64,000 nt of DNA from Eonycteris spelaea (GCA_003508835.1 PUFA01000082.1:186001-250000), one strand, 5' to 3'. Shown: positions 10,825 to 23,605, numbered from the stretch's first letter. The notes: generated by a model from the letters alone, not told the origin. Program-made: numbers and translations.

Positions 10825-13082
10825 TTCTAGACCTGTTACCTACTCTCTCGTTCTCATATTTTAAGGCATTTTGTTATTTTCAGTTTCTCTTCACTACTTA
10901 AGGTCTACCTTTTTTTCTCACCACTTGAATTTTTATAACCAGGACCCTTATTCATGTTTCAATTGCTGTATTAAATAATTTTATCAGCAAAAACATGCAA
11001 GCTCAGGAGAACAGCATGACACACACTCAGGAAAATGTATGAGTATGAACCAGGGTGTGAGGGACGATGAGGTGTGTGCTGTGTGTGCTATGTTTCTCTG
11101 CAGGTTATGACAACCGCCCGCATAGCGATTTTCACCTTCACCTGCTGTTTCTTGGTAGTGCAAAGCTTAGTTACCTCGTGACAAAAAAAATCCATTTGAG
11201 CAAACATGATTTTGCATTTTGGTGATTTTATTCCCCTGCGTATCCAACACAGAAGAACAAATTCATGCATTAAAATGGGCATTTTAGCAGAAGAGTTGTT
11301 ATAGGATCTGGGACCATCCCCTGGATCTAAAGTGGAAACGACTGGACCCACCTGCAAGTTTTTTAATGTGTCTCAGCTAAAAATAGCTGTATAGTCGCCC
11401 TTATCTCTCCCATTACCTACAAGAGCACTAAGTCATAGATAGCCCTCAGGATTTACTTGATAATGGTTTACATCTTTATTTACTAACTCTCTGTTAGTAA
11501 ATAACACAGGACTGTTGGAGCTTTGTTTCCCAGGAATTTTCAAAATATTAAAACCACAAATACGGCACCATCAGATAAGTGGGAACAAAAACTCACCACC
11601 CAAGCAATACTGCCAGGTGCCTAGGTTCCCCACCTGGGTCTGCCTCTTGTCTGCACCTGCCACCTGCCCGCTGCCCCAGGTCTTTCTGAGATATCTAGGA
11701 ATCAGACAAAAAGCTAGAATCCTTGATTTGTTTCTTCAAACTACTGTACTTTGAAAAGCACGCTGGATCACAATAAAGACCTTTAATGACTTTCAGCTTC
11801 AAAAAACACCAAATTGTATTATAATTTATCTGCAACTTTAAATTATTTCGGGGATTGTTTCATGTTTTCAGTGTCTTTCTCTACTCACATTACACACAAT
11901 TCCTGTGAGGGTCTTGCATGTGAGCTCAGCATCACAAAATAGGTCACTGGTGTGCCCGAGCCTGATTCTTTAGCCCGAAAACATTATTTCAAATGTAGGC
12001 AACCATAAACTTTTGATTATACAGGCAAACAATTTTCAGCAGGTTCCGCCTGCTTGTGTGAGAAATATTCAAGGCGCTGCTGTCCAGGGCAACCCTGTTT
12101 GTCACAGAGGGCTCAGAGGGCTGGTCTTACCAGGATTGCCATTAGGTCTAGATGTAAAATGTCATCACTGCTCAATTTGCATTTAGCTTCTTAGTTAATA
12201 ATGTTTTTATTGGATGGGTACTCACTGAACAAGGAAACGAATATATACCTACCTTGAAAAGCACAGAGAATCTGAAAGAACGTTACAGAAGTTTCTTCCC
12301 AACCATTCTTCCACTGTGTCCTGATGGGAATATCTTTCGGCTTCTTAACAAGACGGTTTCCTTCTGGCTTTAGGCTCTTTGATCTTTACCCAGGGCAGTC
12401 AAAAGCCACTAAGCCACAATTAGAGTAAAATCCAAGCTATGAAAGCAATTCCCTGACCACGAGACCGGCAAGTGTAAGGACCGCTCACACCCCACAGCAG
12501 CAATCACACGTGGACCTGGGTCAAGGGCAAATTGTTGAGGGCAGCCAGTTCTGAGTCCTTTTAGGGCGAGGGGTTCATCCCTGGACCAAACATCTCAGGC
12601 AGGCTCTAGTTTTAGTTCTTTTAAAGGTTGCAAGAAATTGCAACCACCCTTCGAAATAACCAGTGGCCTAGAGTCCTGGGAATGGGCTCAAATGCCTTTG
12701 GGCAGGAAATGCACAGAAGCAGCATCACACTGGGATGCTGACAGTAGAGCCTAACACTCCTCCTCACTCCACCCTCCTTCCCATTCTGTAGGCCAAAGTG
12801 GTGCGAGCAGTATGGAGGGGAAGAAACCCCTCTTTGCCTGTGGCCATGCTGCATTCCCCACCCGCCACACAAACCACTGGTTAGGACCCAGCCTCCATAA
12901 CCATCACTCACACCCCACTCCCCATAGGAACCACCGGGCTCATCCCACACCTTCTACACCAACATTTCAGAACCCAACTGGTTCATTTAGGAAGAATACG
13001 TAAGTTCTGAGTATACTATGCATGGTGATTTCTTTGGTTTATTTGATTATTTAGTTTCGTTTTAACTCATTCCAGTATCCTA
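10825..13082. other. unassigned sequence, no gene seen
   Basis: No repeat family or gene is recognised. The minus-strand open frames at 11088-11357 and 12621-12950 have no domain that I can identify. Confidence 0.5.
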
Positions 13083-13190
13083 TAAGCCCCATGAAGACAA
13101 AGACTTTATCTGTCTTAACGCTGTTCCCATGACCTGCCCAGCACAACACCTGGCACACAGTGGAGTCGATAGTATTTGTTGAATGAATGA
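13083..13190 (+). mobile_element. L2 LINE 3' end
   Basis: Textbook L2 terminus: CCCCATGAAGACAAAGACTT, CTTAACGCTGTTCCCATGACC, ACACCTGGCACACAGTGGAG and TATTTGTTGAATGAATGA. The terminal GAATGA repeat marks the true 3' end. Confidence 0.85.
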
Positions 13191-13983
13191 TGTAAATGCA
13201 AGAAGGAAGGCATGCCCTAAAAGAAATAGTTTCAAATGTGATTTGAGCTATTAATATATAAAATCGGTCTAAGTTAAAATTCTTTTCAATATTAAAAGGC
13301 ATCTCCTGTTTAAAAAATACATGGAAATTTAAGTCTCTTATTTTTATTTGAAATTATTTCTGAAAATTATCAGTTCCACTGCTGTCTGGGTGTCCAATTG
13401 TTACCTTTATTTCATGTTACATATACCCACCATTATATTACAGAGTAATATCCCATAACCCAAAAATCAAACTCAGTATGCATCTCTTCTTGTTGGACCT
13501 CTTTTCTTGAGGGAGGTACAAATATCACTCAGAAAGTTTGTCCCAATGATAAGCTCCATGCAGACAACAGACACCTACTTTTTTTTTTTTACTAGTATTG
13601 GTAAATGCATTCCCTAGCACATGACCGTAGACGGTCTATAAATATTAGATAAATCTGTGAGTTATACATGCCCTGGCAGCCACTTCTGTCTGGATACCCT
13701 TCCCACTGTGGAAGACCGGAGACTTTCATTACTTAGGTTAAATCCAGCTTCTTCCAACACAATCTCGCCTCTTCTTATTCTCTCATAAAAGGTGGTTTGT
13801 ACCTGGTCAGGTAGATTGGGAGTCCTATGACAGCATGTTCCCATTTTTAAAGTTGCATTTACCTCCTGCTACTGAATACTGTGCTTTGAATGTGAAAGGG
13901 GTCTAAAAAAACTACAGCTTGCTTTTTAAAAGACTTATCTTAAGTGATGGGCCTGAACTATTTGAAAAAACCTTAGTGATGAT
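13191..13983. other. unassigned AT-rich sequence
   Basis: No gene seen. A T tract of 11-12 lies near 13579-13590. The remainder has no recognised repeat. Confidence 0.5.
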
Positions 13984-14133
13984 TTATTTAATCTTCACCC
14001 CAGCCCTATGAGGTAATTAACATCTGATCCCATTTTACAGATGAGGAAACTGAAGCCCAGAGACGTACAGATAACAACTGGCTGAGATTCAAACCCACAC
14101 ATTCTGGCTCCCAAGTCCATCCTCCTTAACCAA
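13984..14133 (-). mobile_element. MIR SINE
   Basis: The plus strand reads as the complement of MIR: ATTTAATCTTCACC, CAGCCCTATGAGGTAATTAA, CCCATTTTACAGATGAGG, AAACTGAAGCCCAGAGACG, GAGATTCAAACCCACACATT and a final CCTTAACC. The core is well preserved. Confidence 0.9.
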
Positions 14134-15289
14134 GAGAAAACAAAAGTCTACCTCTACAAGGCCAGCTGGACAGCCATTGGCCAGTCAGAGCTGCAGCCAT
14201 AATAAGAGCATACAGAGAGATGAAGCTGTAACAAACACCACGTGTCTTAGATAACAATCAAGGAGAGGAATCAACGTCTTACAACATTGGAGGGGTGCTT
14301 CTGGGGGCCCCAAGAAGAAGATGCTACAAAGTTATGAAACATTTCCATTCAACATTTCCTGTCTTCATTCTTCTGATATGCATACACATTCATGCATGAT
14401 GGGGTTTTGTTACATTCATCATTACACAGTGCATTTTAGACTTTTTACTATTCTATCACTTTAATTCAATATGAAATGATCCTAATAACTCAACAAATAA
14501 GTGAATCGGAAGTGCTGTTGGATATACTCTTTCGCAGGCCTTGGAATTAATCATGCATTATGCTCTTCTCTGCCGAATACGCTTTGCCATCTTTAAATGA
14601 AGAAAAACTGAATAGGTCAAAAGTTAGTATTGAGCCTGAACTGTAACCTAAATGGCTTCAACTTAAACACTCTGTGTCTATCATGCCCTCCAATAGCACG
14701 AAAATACAAGTGTGCTGCTTTTAAATCCTTTCATTTCAAGTATTACGGAGACACATACTGATGGAATTTACTTACGCTTCAGAGGTCCCGGAATATTCTG
14801 GGTAAGCAAGGTGCACTATGTGGATTACAAAGAGACTTTGGCAAGCACACATTGATCACTCACGTCTATATTAATTTTGACTGATCCCCAAAATTGTGTC
14901 ACATAGTGATTTATAATGGGTAAGAACATCTGCTTTATGGGTGCATTTTGAGGATTTAAGAGACGGGAAGCATTTTACATGACTTAACGCATGTGTGCAG
15001 CAGGCTGACATGAAGGGCGGAGCCAGGGGACTGGCGCGTGAGCCTTGCCTGCCCTGGACGCCTCACTTCAGCAGCTGTTATTCTGAGATTTGGAGACACA
15101 AGAGTTTCTGCATGGATCCCTCTCAAACGACAAGAGTCTACTTGTGTTATAATCTTCCACCGCGCAATCTTGTGGGAAGGCAATTTTTTAATATCTATGA
15201 AAAGTGAGATGTAGATCCCCTAACCAAGCAAGCAGTTTACGCTCTCAATCTATTCGCCCTGTACCCAAAAACGTAGCACAGACTCCTGT
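14134..15289. other. unassigned sequence, no gene seen
   Basis: No repeat family is recognised. 14380-14600 contains ATGCAT and TAATCATGCATTATG motifs typical of homeodomain or POU-bound non-coding DNA, but conservation cannot be tested here. Confidence 0.4.
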
Positions 15290-15650
15290 GTAACAGAAGC
15301 CAAATGCCAGCAATAAGAGATGGGTTAAGTAAAGTATATGGCACATCCAAAGTACAAATGGAAAGATCACATGATTAATGTGGAACCAAACTAAATGAAT
15401 GAGCGAAACGAGCGGGATGCCAAACAGTACAGACAGGACGCCCTGCCGGTGTTTTTAAAGTAAGGAGAGGCAGCAACCCACTGTCTCAGAAAGTATTCCC
15501 GAGGACGTGGTGGGGGAGAGCGCTGCCAGCGGGAAGCAGACCTGGAGACTGGGATCTGGGGGAGAGGAGACCTATTTGCACTATATGCCCTTTTGTACTG
15601 TTTGAATTATTTTTACTGCACCGAAGTATTACATTCGCAATTTAAACACT
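15290..15650 (+). mobile_element. diverged L1 LINE 3' end
   Basis: CAGCAATAAGAGATGGGTTA, AGTATATGGCACATCC, then a later TTTTGTACTGTTTGAATTA and CGAAGTATTACATTCGCAAT follow the order of the end of ORF2 and the 3' UTR of old L1M/L1ME elements. The middle is not alignable by eye and no coding capacity remains. Confidence 0.55.
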
Positions 15651-15795
15651 AGACAGTTTTTTTCCCCTGCAAGGTTACGATCAACATTCACCAACTCAGC
15701 AGGACAACCGGTGGCCACTCCTTGCCTCCAGGCATTTATTCCAGATGAGTATAACGTTGAGCCATAGGAGACAGACTGGGGAGCCCGAGGACAAG

Positions 15796-15885
15796 ACACA
15801 CGCGCGCACACACACACACATGCACACACGCACACACGCACGCAGACACATACATGCACACACACACAAGCATGCACACACACAC
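15796..15885. repeat. compound CA/CG/CATG microsatellite
   Basis: About 90 bp of almost strictly alternating purine-pyrimidine sequence: CACACGCGCGCACACACAC, then CACACG, CACGCAG and CATGCACACAC variants. Overlapping 60-109-codon frames rich in Cys/Val or His/Thr across it are simple-sequence artefacts. Confidence 0.95.
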
Positions 15886-18309
15886 TTCAAGGTTTGTGCA
15901 AAATCCCTTCACAAGGTTGCTTGCTGACCTGAGCAGCCATCTTTTGGAGGTTAAGCATGTTAAAAACAAGTAAGGAAGGAAGATTTCTCTGAAACAGCCT
16001 AGTGAAGGAATATACAGTTTGGACAGGTTGGAGCTTCTATTACCACTCGAAACACACCTCACCAACGCTACCTACAGTGTAGGCCAAACCAAATAACAAA
16101 ATTTGTGTCGCTAGAGTATTAAATTTTTAATATTATGCATTGTGGTTATGTTTTATCTCATAGACATCGGTGTAAAACACTTAAGAAAAATGTCCATATT
16201 TTAAAACAAGCATGTTGCATAACCTAAGTCTCCAATTACACAAGAATAAATTAGTAAATGAAAAATATAATTACATGTTTAAAATGTTACTGATAGCTCA
16301 CACTAACAAAACAAACTGTGAATATACTTTTAAGCATATGATTCAGGCACTAGTTTTATAGATTTAATAATGCCCTTGAGGAATATGAGATGCCCTCAAG
16401 ACTTGGAATTTGATGTAACTGAGAGATATAGGGAGGAACTTTGTAGCCAGACAATTCTCCATTGGCTCCATACCTAAAGAGAATCAAAGGCATGCGTTAT
16501 GCCAACTAGGTTAGCAATAATTTATGCTGAATAAATTATCTGCAGTTTAGCTTCTTGCAGCCAGGGGCACAAAAGAAGTTATGCAACGCCAAAGGCTGTG
16601 CGGACCAGTATGTCCTACCATGCTGGGACAAACCAGGCCGGGACTATACAGTTTGATCCCAAGCCCAGTTTGCTAACGACTTGGTGCAAAGCCAGGTCTC
16701 TGGCTCAGCTGTGAGCAGAAGCACCTTCTCATTCTCCACCCACTCACCTTGCTTAACCGACATGCACCTCGCACGACCTGCAATTGCAAAGGGCAGGAAG
16801 CACACCTTAAAATTCAATGGAATAATAACGCACCCTTCAGAAGGGAAAAATAAATACACACAGGGACGCGTGCTCGAAAAGATGCTGCTGATACAGGTGA
16901 CAAAGTGTAATTCATTCTCTAAACTAGAATGGATTCCAAATCTAGGGGCTGTCTCTAAATGCTGAGACAAAATTTTAAGATAGACGTGGCAGGCAGCACG
17001 CGAACAGTTCCAGAAAGATTTGCCACAAGAATCTCCCTCCGGGATCTGAAGTTCCATGGAGAATGTGAGAAGGTGGGCCTGGCTCACTGTCCTTGTCATT
17101 TAAGAGAGCCCAGTGCACATACTCCTTTTTATGACTGAGTCACACGAGGGAGAGACACTTTTAGGACTAACACAAGCTTAAACTGTCTAAAAGGCAAATG
17201 CATTAGTATGTTCAGTCACCTTGGAGCTAATGACTAGACTCTTTAGAGCACAAGGGATCATTATTCCAGCATATCATCAGTGAACTTTCCAGAAAAGCTA
17301 ATTAAAGTATCCATTAAAATGCTTACCAGAAAGTGAGGGTTTATCACAGAATCTTATTCGCATTTGAAGAATTTGCAAGATTTTCGCCTCGCCTGCTCCC
17401 ACCACCTTTCATTTCTTTTCCTGTGATCTCTAAAGATGAACAAAATTAATTAGGAAGATTCTTATTTTCTTTTTATCATAATTTAGGTATCTCATTATTT
17501 TCCCTCTTCTCTAATACTGTTTGCTAGTGACTTGACGTGGTACCCTAAAAGAATTAGAGGCTGACAGATTCCATTCAGATGTTCCTGTCAAAGCCGCAGC
17601 AGGCCACACCTTCTCAGAAAATTCCTTGGGGTCTAAAGTCCTGTCTGCTCCTTCCACATCGGAAGTTGTTCTTAGATCATTTTTCAGTCTTTCAATATCT
17701 CTCGGTTGGTGTCCTCCAAAGTGGGGTACACACAAGGTGGGGACTGTGTTAATCCAGGTAGAGTGCCAGAAGAAAATATGGTAATTTATATTTTTGTACA
17801 TTTCTTACAATAAATTAAACCTATTAGGATAGCAGTGTTTATATGTCGTTTATAAGTAACAAGAAGTCGACGAATGTGGGCTCAGAAAGATTTTACGCAT
17901 GAGGTGAGCAGTCGAAAGCGGCCCCTGGGCTCGCCGGGAAAACCAGGGCATTTGTTTAGGACCATCCGTCACATGCTGTCAGTGGCCAGCGCAGAGTACC
18001 TACTGTGTGCACACCACACCTCCGGAAATCGCCCAAGAAACTGACCCCATGTCTGATGAGTTCCGTAAAAATGCAGAGTCATCTGCAATCTGACCTTGCT
18101 TATCTCGCATTCAGAAATCACAAGGGGTGAGCAAGAGAAATTGCGAAACAGGACCAGAGCGAGTCTTCCCTGAACTAGGAAAACGACAGAAAGTGACAAA
18201 CTAACCTTTAAGTTTGATTCACTGAATGCATGAATCCACAACTCATCCTCCCTCTTGCCCCCGGGAGTAAGGTCTGAATGTGCACCATCTTTTTTTGAAG
18301 TAATATAGT
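15886..18309. other. unassigned sequence, possible conserved non-coding block
   Basis: No repeat family is recognised. A minus-strand open frame of 151 codons (16644-17099) has no domain I can identify. 17150-17400 is rich in TAATTA/ATTAAA-type motifs such as AAGCTAATTAAAG and TATCCATTAAAATG. No gene is supported. Confidence 0.4.
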
Positions 18310-18347
18310 TATTTGATAACTATATATAAATATATAGTTATCAAATA
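18310..18347. repeat. perfect inverted repeat, 18-bp arms
   Basis: TATTTGATAACTATATAT (18310-18327) is the exact reverse complement of 18330-18347, separated by AA. A smaller nested hairpin AGTTAT-TTG-ATAACT overlaps the left arm. The whole can extrude as a cruciform. No transposon ends are recognised around it. Confidence 0.95.
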
Positions 18348-18709
18348 GTATGTGGCTACCATAAAAATAAAGCTAAAAGAAAAAAAAAAAGTTGTAATGG
18401 TATTTTTTTTTCCGAAAGAAAAACTCCAGAATCAAAGACCTACTGAGAAAAATGTACCATGGTCATCATCATAATTATTACTACGCCTGCCCGGCCTCTG
18501 TGAGCCGGTGGCTGGGAAAGAAGAAGCAGGGGGAGACCACTTCCCCACTGCAGGTTCCCAGCATCCAGCTCAGTGTGTACTGGTTGGGGGGGAAATATGG
18601 TACAACCCCACAGGATGAAGCCCATCTCCTCTTTGTAATAACACAATAGTGAAGAAATTAGAAACAGGAGAATTAGCCAAGTTAAATACCACCAGTCTGA
18701 GAGTCACTT
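18348..18709. other. unassigned sequence
   Basis: Short A and T tracts (18380-18390, 18402-18412) and overlapping 65-68-codon frames without domains. Nothing recognised. Confidence 0.5.
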
Positions 18710-19260
18710 GTCTCATCCATTCCTTGAACAAACATTTATCGGGCCCGCCTCTGGGCCAGGCCCCATGCCAGGCACTTGGAGCACAAAAATGAATCCAGTG
18801 ATGACCTCGTGGGAGAAAAAGGGAGATGACTCAAATACAGGGTGTGACAGTCAACATGCTAAACCATGCTCCACATGCTAGCAGAACTCAGAGGCAGGTG
18901 CCTAATAGCCAGGAAGCCTTCCTGGAGGTGGTGACTTCTGGGCAGGTTGAACAGACATATCAGTAGTTTCCTCTGGGAAGGAGAGTGAGAAAGTAGAATA
19001 AAAAAAAAAGGATCTGCAATGTGTAATGTGTTCATTCCTTAAAAAGAAGACAGCAAGATATTAATGGTTGTTAATTCAAGATGGTGGAACACAGGTGCTT
19101 GAGATCTTTTCTTTTTGTAATGTTAAACTTAATTTCTTAGGATTGGGGAATGGAAGGTAAGTGGGAGTTAACCTAGCAATGAGCGAGTGGTCCTGGGAAA
19201 GGCTGTATGAGCAAAGGTACAGGCAGGAGAACATGGGAGGTTCTGCAAAATAGTATGACT
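18710..19260 (-). mobile_element. L2 LINE 3' half
   Basis: Read on the plus strand this is the complement of L2: CATTCCTTGAACAAACATTT, GCCAGGCACTTGGAGCACAA, GGAAGCCTTCCTGGAGGTGG and GAGCAAAGGTACAGGCAGGA appear in L2 order. The centre has decayed. The true L2 3' end is at the left. Confidence 0.7.
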
Positions 19261-20384
19261 ATTCCTGCCCTACTTGCCTCAGGATAATGATACACAAATT
19301 GGGTTTAAACAAAGAGAATCTGAAAATATTTTGCAAAATATACAGCTCTGTTATGAGGTTTCTTTTAACTTAACTCTTTAATAAGATGACATTTTCATTT
19401 CATTTTTACTTATTTATTTATTTAATCATATAATTAATATATGATGATGATTTCATGTAAGCCAAATTACTTTCCACTATCAGTTTTGAAACCTAGGAGA
19501 TAGTAATGGCTACAGCTTGTCTTAATACTCCAGGACTGAAAGGGACTGGCACTGTCTGTCACACAGTGGTAAACTTTTGGGGACCAATAAGGCATCAGAC
19601 ATCAAATTCAACATCAATGAATAACCCCTGATGAGCACATTTCTATGTCAGTTATCTCACAAAAGACCCTGGTGACTTGCTTCAATGACAAAATCTTTCT
19701 GAATACTAAAAGTATTTCCTTTTCCCTTAATCTTTGCATTCACTATACTACCAACTATTAATGGAAAATTGATTTCGTTATTTCTGATGCTTAGTCTATC
19801 TTATCTGCGGAGAAGTCAAAGGGAATCCCTATGGATACAGATGGAGGAAACCATTCTTTACACATTTCTGTGTATGATTTGGAAAGCCTGAGGAAACGGA
19901 CAAATCACAAGAAAAAGAAATTTGCGTCCTGCAGAGTAAACTCAGTACCTGGAAATTTCACTGCAGGAAGTTGAAATTGACAGATAGAAACTAGACCAGT
20001 TTCATAATATCACTTCACAAACTCACAGCGAAAAACTGTTCTGAAAGTCTAGCTTTTTTCCTCACAAATATCATAAAATGACAGAAGTGAAGGGGCATTA
20101 AAAGGTCATCTTCCCTGCCTCCTGCCTTGGGCAAAGGAGCATTTCACCAGACAAGATAAGTGACTGCGTGTACTGTTTTGTGTTGTGCTCTTTAAATGTC
20201 CAGCAATATTTATGTTTCTCTTCATTACTTGATCAGTGTTCAATCAGCCTTTGAGTCATAGAAATTTTAACTGGACTCATGGTAGTTTAGGCTGATTTTC
20301 TTTTGTTTGATTCTCTATAAACAATAAATTGATGGTTGGTATTATTTGAATATCATTTGATATATTCAAAAAGAGCCTTCTATT
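19261..20384. other. unassigned AT-rich sequence
   Basis: No gene seen. 19405-19445 is an ATTT/AATTAATAT-type AT-rich tract. Parts of 20170-20384 may belong to the neighbouring L1-like block but cannot be placed by eye. Confidence 0.45.
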
Positions 20385-21150
20385 TCCAGCAGTACATTGA
20401 AGTAGATACTATTTGCTATAAACAACTAAAAATGCTTAGTAAAACCTAAAATCTCTTTTAGGCTGCATCAGTGAGCTAATAAGAAAGTAAGCAAAACCCA
20501 GAAGCCAAAATCCAAACAAAAGCCAGGCTTTGAATGATAGCGGGGCTCCAAAGCTGCCTCTCACCTTATATCATTCACCAAAGCAGATCAACTTAAACTT
20601 GGTCTTCAAGGCTTCAAGGAGCACAAGGAAGAGCAGACAAAGCCAAAGATGGAACATGATATAGGAGACATACACTCCACCCCGCATATAGATACACCAC
20701 CAAAGTGCTATATTCTCAAGAACAGTAAGCCAAAATTAAGTCCTCTACTCTCCAGGAGACCATGAGGAAGATCATGTCTTGAATCTTGAAGCTGAAAAAA
20801 AATTTGCTCTGGTAATTCATTACCAAAAGAAGCCCCCATCCCCGGCCCACTCAGGTAAGCTTGTATTTTGGAAAATATACTACCTGGTATTCTGGAAAAC
20901 CAAGACTTTTATTCTAAAGGGATCCCAGGTTGGTCATGCACACACCCCCTTAAGCATCTAGCTAAGGCAAATATGAATCATTGCTGAGAGACACCAACTT
21001 CAACACAGACCTGATCAAGTTCCCACAGATATGGACCTAGAACATACGGAAGACACAGGCGAACCACCAAGAACTCAAGGAAACAAGGCACCCCAATTTC
21101 AGATTGAGCAGACAGTGAGTTTCTAATAATGCAGAAAAGGAAGGGAATAT
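20385..21150 (+). mobile_element. possible 5'-region of an ancient L1
   Basis: AAACAACTAAAAATGCTTAG, GTGAGCTAATAAGAAAGTAA and GCAAAACCCAGAAGCC resemble the long purine-rich 5' untranslated region of L1M4/L1ME elements on the plus strand. A 60-codon frame at 20779-20961 has no domain. Boundaries are approximate. Confidence 0.4.
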
Positions 21151-21915
21151 CATGAGTTACTAAGCAGTTGTTGCCTTACAAATTATCGCATGACCATTTT
21201 CCAGGAGAAACGAGCTTTACTCCCATTAAATTGCAGAGTGATAGGTAAAGGAGCAGTTGTTTGCCTGTTTGGCAACGTCTTCCCTAACAGTTGTCATGCT
21301 GCCCATTCACACACATTCATGTGCTCACCAAAAGGTGAGCGACCAGGCAGATGTGGAAAGCACATGATCGTTTATCTCCAACAGCTCATAATTAAGTGGA
21401 GAAAAATAAAAGGGACAGGAGTTAGTAGTTTCCTTGTTTTTCATTTGCTTAGTCTTTTGAATGTCTATCCATTTTTTTCACTTCATCAGATCTAAAAATA
21501 AAATCAGGTCAATATTATTTACCAAAAGCTAAAATTATCATATAAGCTCTAATTTCTATTTTTTTTCTTAACAACCTTCCACTTAGAGCCTTCTGTCCTC
21601 CAGCATGATATATTGCTGGAAACATACGCCTGTAGTAAAATGATAAGGCCAAGCGAAGGAATGTTAACCATGAAAGTATATTGGTCATATTCGTAAGGAG
21701 GAGAAGAGTGGGACCAGGTGGGGTACAAAGCAAACCACAGAAGTAATGGCAATGGACTGACCGATTTCTAGGTCCTCTGTCAGCCTGAGACTTTGTTCCA
21801 CCTACTTTCTTGTGTTTCATCTCGTTTTCAGACCCCCAATTGACCTCTCTTTCTTGGTTTTTGCTCTCACTTTGCTAGAGCACAGTCTCCTTTAAATATA
21901 TCTCTATATGTTTAA
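21151..21915. other. unassigned sequence
   Basis: Open frames of about 100 codons on opposite strands (21190-21495 plus, 21515-21820 minus) have no recognisable domain. It lies between two L1-like blocks and may be L1-derived, but I cannot show it. Confidence 0.4.
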
Positions 21916-21922
21916 TTACACT

Positions 21923-21973
21923 TTTATATATGATATATATATATATGTGATATATATGCCATATATCATATGT
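21923..21973. repeat. AT-rich imperfect palindrome
   Basis: ATATGATATAT (21928-21938) and ATATATCATAT (21961-21971) are inverted copies either side of a TA-rich centre. This looks like simple-sequence expansion at the edge of the L1 block. Confidence 0.8.
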
Positions 21974-21984
21974 AGTATGAGAAA

Positions 21985-23605
21985 TACAATTTTCATTCCC
22001 TTCACATCGGAAATTCTTTTATTGTATCTTTACACATGATAGGTAGTTTGGCTAGCTACAGAATTCTATTTGACAATTATTTTCCCTCAAAATTTTGTAG
22101 GTCTTCTCGCATTCATTGTTGCTAAGAAATCTGGTACCATTCTGATTCTCGACATAATTATTTTACTCTAGAAACTTTTATTATCTGTATTCTGGCACAT
22201 CATAATGAAATGCCTTGATATGGTGTCTTTACTCATTCATTATGCTGGATACTCAATAGGCCCTTTCAATCAAAAGATTCATGTTCTACAGTTATAGAAA
22301 TTTTTCTAGGATTAATTCTTTAATGTTACTCTCACTTCTATTTTCTCTTCTCCATTTTTAGAACTTTTATTAATCACATGTTAGACCTCCTACGTTAATC
22401 CCTCAACTCTTATCTCTTCTTTCTTATTTTCATCTCTTATTTTTGGGTGTTCTATTCTGTCTGGCAGAGAGTTCAAGTTTATCTTCCAATTATTCTATTG
22501 GAATTATATTTCCTACATAATATTTTAAATTTCCAATAGCATCTCATCCTCTCTGGTTGCTCTTTTTTTACAGTATCCTGGTCTTGTTTCATAAACATAC
22601 TATCTTCTCCTCTCTCCTGTATTTAAAATTAATTTTAGTTTTGTGTTTTCTTCTGTTGTCTGGCTTGCATCTATTTCCTCTAAAGTTCCTTCTTTTCAAT
22701 TTTTTTGGTGTCTCTCATCTCACAGGTCATTTATCTGCAAATAGGTGGTGATTCTTAGCTGTCCAGTTTTATTTAAGACTGAAGCCCTAAAACTCTAAAT
22801 GGAAGTTTATTTGCCTGGATCAAGCTTGCTGAGTAGTAGCTTTTACTATAGTGTAATGAGCTATTAATATAATCTTTTTATTAGAATAACTAGAATGTTA
22901 ATATGTAAAGGTCTTTTCTTTATGGTCATATTGGCTCTACAGAAAATCTATCAATCACCTGCCCTGGCTGGATAGGTGTGTATGTGTGTGTATTTAGGAT
23001 TGTAGAGGGAGAGGAGATTAGGATAAAACACCTGACTCCAGTATTTTGGTAGCAGAGCAGGAAAAAGGAACTAGAGGTCAGTTACAGACATTCACTTCTT
23101 CCCTTGTATTTAATTATCCACTCCATCTCTGCTCTTCCTTGTGTCTAGTTATGACTAAATCCTAATTCTCTCTGGTTCCATTTATCCAAAATATAAACCT
23201 CTCCTCTGGAAGTAGTCAACTGGATGCATGGGATGGCCCGGGGTACCCAGGAATCCAACCACTACATACACAGACTTTCTGCCAATCTCACCACTCCCTG
23301 CCATCCACAGTGCCTGCAGCCTCAAAGTGTTCATGCTCTCCAAATTCTGTGACATGGATCAGCTCGCTCCTCAGTTTCCCCTATGAAGGGCCTTGGGATT
23401 GTCATTTCCTCTACTCTGCAAGTTCAGGCACCACTTCCAATGTCTGGAAATACTCTCTAATTTGTTGGTGTCCCCATTCACCTTCTGTTTGTGCTTGTGG
23501 GTTTATCAATTTTTATTCTTTTGCTGCCATTTGAATTGGATTAAGGAAGGAAAAAAGAGAAAGGTATGCGAACATTCTGCCATATTTAAACCAGAAAAGG
23601 TTGAG
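21985..23605 (-). mobile_element. ancient L1 (L1M4/L1ME-like), 5' portion
   Basis: The plus strand shows the complement of the L1M-type 5' region in the expected order: TTTGGCTAGCTACAGAATTC, TCTTCTCGCATTCATTG, CACATGTTAGACCTCC, TTTATCTTCCAATTATTCTA, GCCCTAAAACTCTAAATGG, ATTTGCCTGGATCAAGCTTG and, at the far right, TTCTGCCATATTTAAACCAG, complementing the usual L1 start. The 5' end is therefore near 23600. No ORF1 or ORF2 protein is readable. Confidence 0.65.

Noticed and set aside
15629..16065. Overlapping Cys/Val-rich open frames of 60-109 codons
   Set aside because: They translate the CA/CG microsatellite and its edges and have no coding signature.
16644..17099. 151-codon minus-strand frame
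   Set aside because: The translation has no recognisable family, and an overlapping frame of similar quality runs on the other strand.
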